A stretch of DNA of 64,000 nucleotides from Atopsyche davidsoni (lineage: Eukaryota > Arthropoda > Insecta > Trichoptera > Hydrobiosidae), in assembly GCA_022113835.1 (NCBI GenBank), contig JAILWY010000012.1, forward strand, positions 7,688,001 to 7,752,000, read 5' to 3'. How positions within the stretch are numbered: the first letter of the stretch is position 1; the number at the start of each line of letters is the position of its first letter. This document shows positions 63,517-64,000 of this stretch, in pieces. Under the pieces are notes generated by a model that searched no databases, was not told the origin of the DNA, and worked only from the letters and a program-made list of their open reading frames with translations. Both the position numbers and the translations under genes were made by a program.

Positions 63517-64000
63517 AATAGACTTTCACATAGCACCTCACTTTTATCAACGCAAAAATATCAGAGACACTTTCACCTCCCTTGTACTACCGTAAAAATA
63601 TCAAATAGACTTTCACATATCTTTCACCTCACCAGTCCTATCACAAAAATATCAGAGACACTTTCACATAGCTTTTACCTCATTTGTACTACCGCAAAAA
63701 TATCAGATAGACTTTCACATAGCTTTCACCTCACTTGTTCTGCCGCAAAAATATCAGATAGACTTTCACATAGCTTTCACCTCACTTGTTCTACCGCAAA
63801 AATATCAGAGACAATTTCACATAGCTTTCACCTTACTTTTATCAAGGCAAAAATATCATAGACACTTTCACATAGCTTTCACCTCACTTGTACTACCGAA
63901 AAAATATCAGAGACACTTTTACATAGCTTTCACTTCACCAATCCTATAGCAAAAATATCCGAGACACTTTCACATAGCTTTCAATTCACACCGCAAAAAT
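63517..64000 (+). repeat. 51-bp satellite array with higher-order pattern
   Basis: Units begin CAAAAATATCAGA(G/T)A and contain CTTTCACATAGCTTTCACCTCAC. Unit starts are 63553, 63593, 63644, 63695, 63746, 63797, 63848, 63899, 63950 and 63994; seven consecutive units (63593-63949) are exactly 51 bp, one is 40 and one 44. The array runs off the right edge. Because 51 is divisible by 3 and the unit lacks stops in one frame, a frame of 134 codons stays open (63457-63861) with a 17-residue period; I regard that as a by-product of the repeat. There are no spacers, so it is not a CRISPR array. Confidence 0.95.

Noticed and set aside
63457..63861. 134-codon open frame as a repetitive protein gene
   Set aside because: The frame is open because the 51-bp unit is a multiple of three and lacks stops; unit lengths of 40 and 44 elsewhere in the array break the frame.
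63517..64000. CRISPR-like regular repeats
   Set aside because: The units abut with no spacers and the whole window is eukaryotic; this is a satellite.

Overview
This 64 kb window is eukaryotic. Spliced genes with AT-rich introns, GT-AG junctions, a degenerate Tigger-like DNA transposon and the gene families present point to an insect; Lepidoptera is my best guess, inferred from the gene set and base composition rather than proven. Background DNA is strongly AT-rich, with short GC-rich islands standing out.

Five protein-coding genes lie between 16 and 41 kb, and I reconstructed all five with reading frame kept across every intron. (1) 16131-22877 (+): a secreted, leucine-rich-repeat giant of 1522 aa in three exons, resembling Drosophila Artichoke. 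A dead Tigger/pogo element with TA target duplication sits antisense in its first intron. (2) 23658-24856 (-): 26S proteasome lid subunit Rpn8/PSMD7, two exons, 327 aa. (3) 25889-26446 (+): ITPA-type inosine triphosphate pyrophosphatase, one exon, 185 aa, divergent from Rpn8 across about 1 kb. (4) 28369-36205 (+): class VII unconventional myosin, 11 exons, 2112 aa, with a complete motor-IQ-MyTH4-FERM-SH3-MyTH4-FERM layout. (5) 36351-41145 (-): a non-yolk vitellogenin-like large lipid transfer protein, four exons, 1432 aa. Its stop lies only 145 bp from that of the myosin, so the two 3' ends are packed tail to tail. A decayed partial copy of this gene lies just upstream of it at about 41.56-42.33 kb.

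The flanks (1-16 kb and 42-64 kb) are gene-poor. They hold two copies of a short hairpin-forming element (15.7-16.0 kb and 47.8-48.0 kb), a tRNA-like cloverleaf inside a small inverted-repeat element (50 kb), a G-quadruplex-capable GC-box tract (49.7 kb), and a CpG-rich block with a TATA box and a splice donor (46.4-47.3 kb) that looks like the promoter and 5' exon of a gene whose coding part lies outside. Many isolated GC-rich islands carry POU, homeodomain and E-box-like words. The right end runs into a 51-bp tandem repeat with a six-unit higher-order pattern. The flanking pattern resembles the regulatory desert of a developmental gene, but that is inference.

I found no operon, CRISPR or other clearly new biochemical system. 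The most unusual items are the vitellogenin-like gene with its degenerate VWD end and pseudogene neighbour, the tRNA-like inverted-repeat element, and the frame-preserving satellite.
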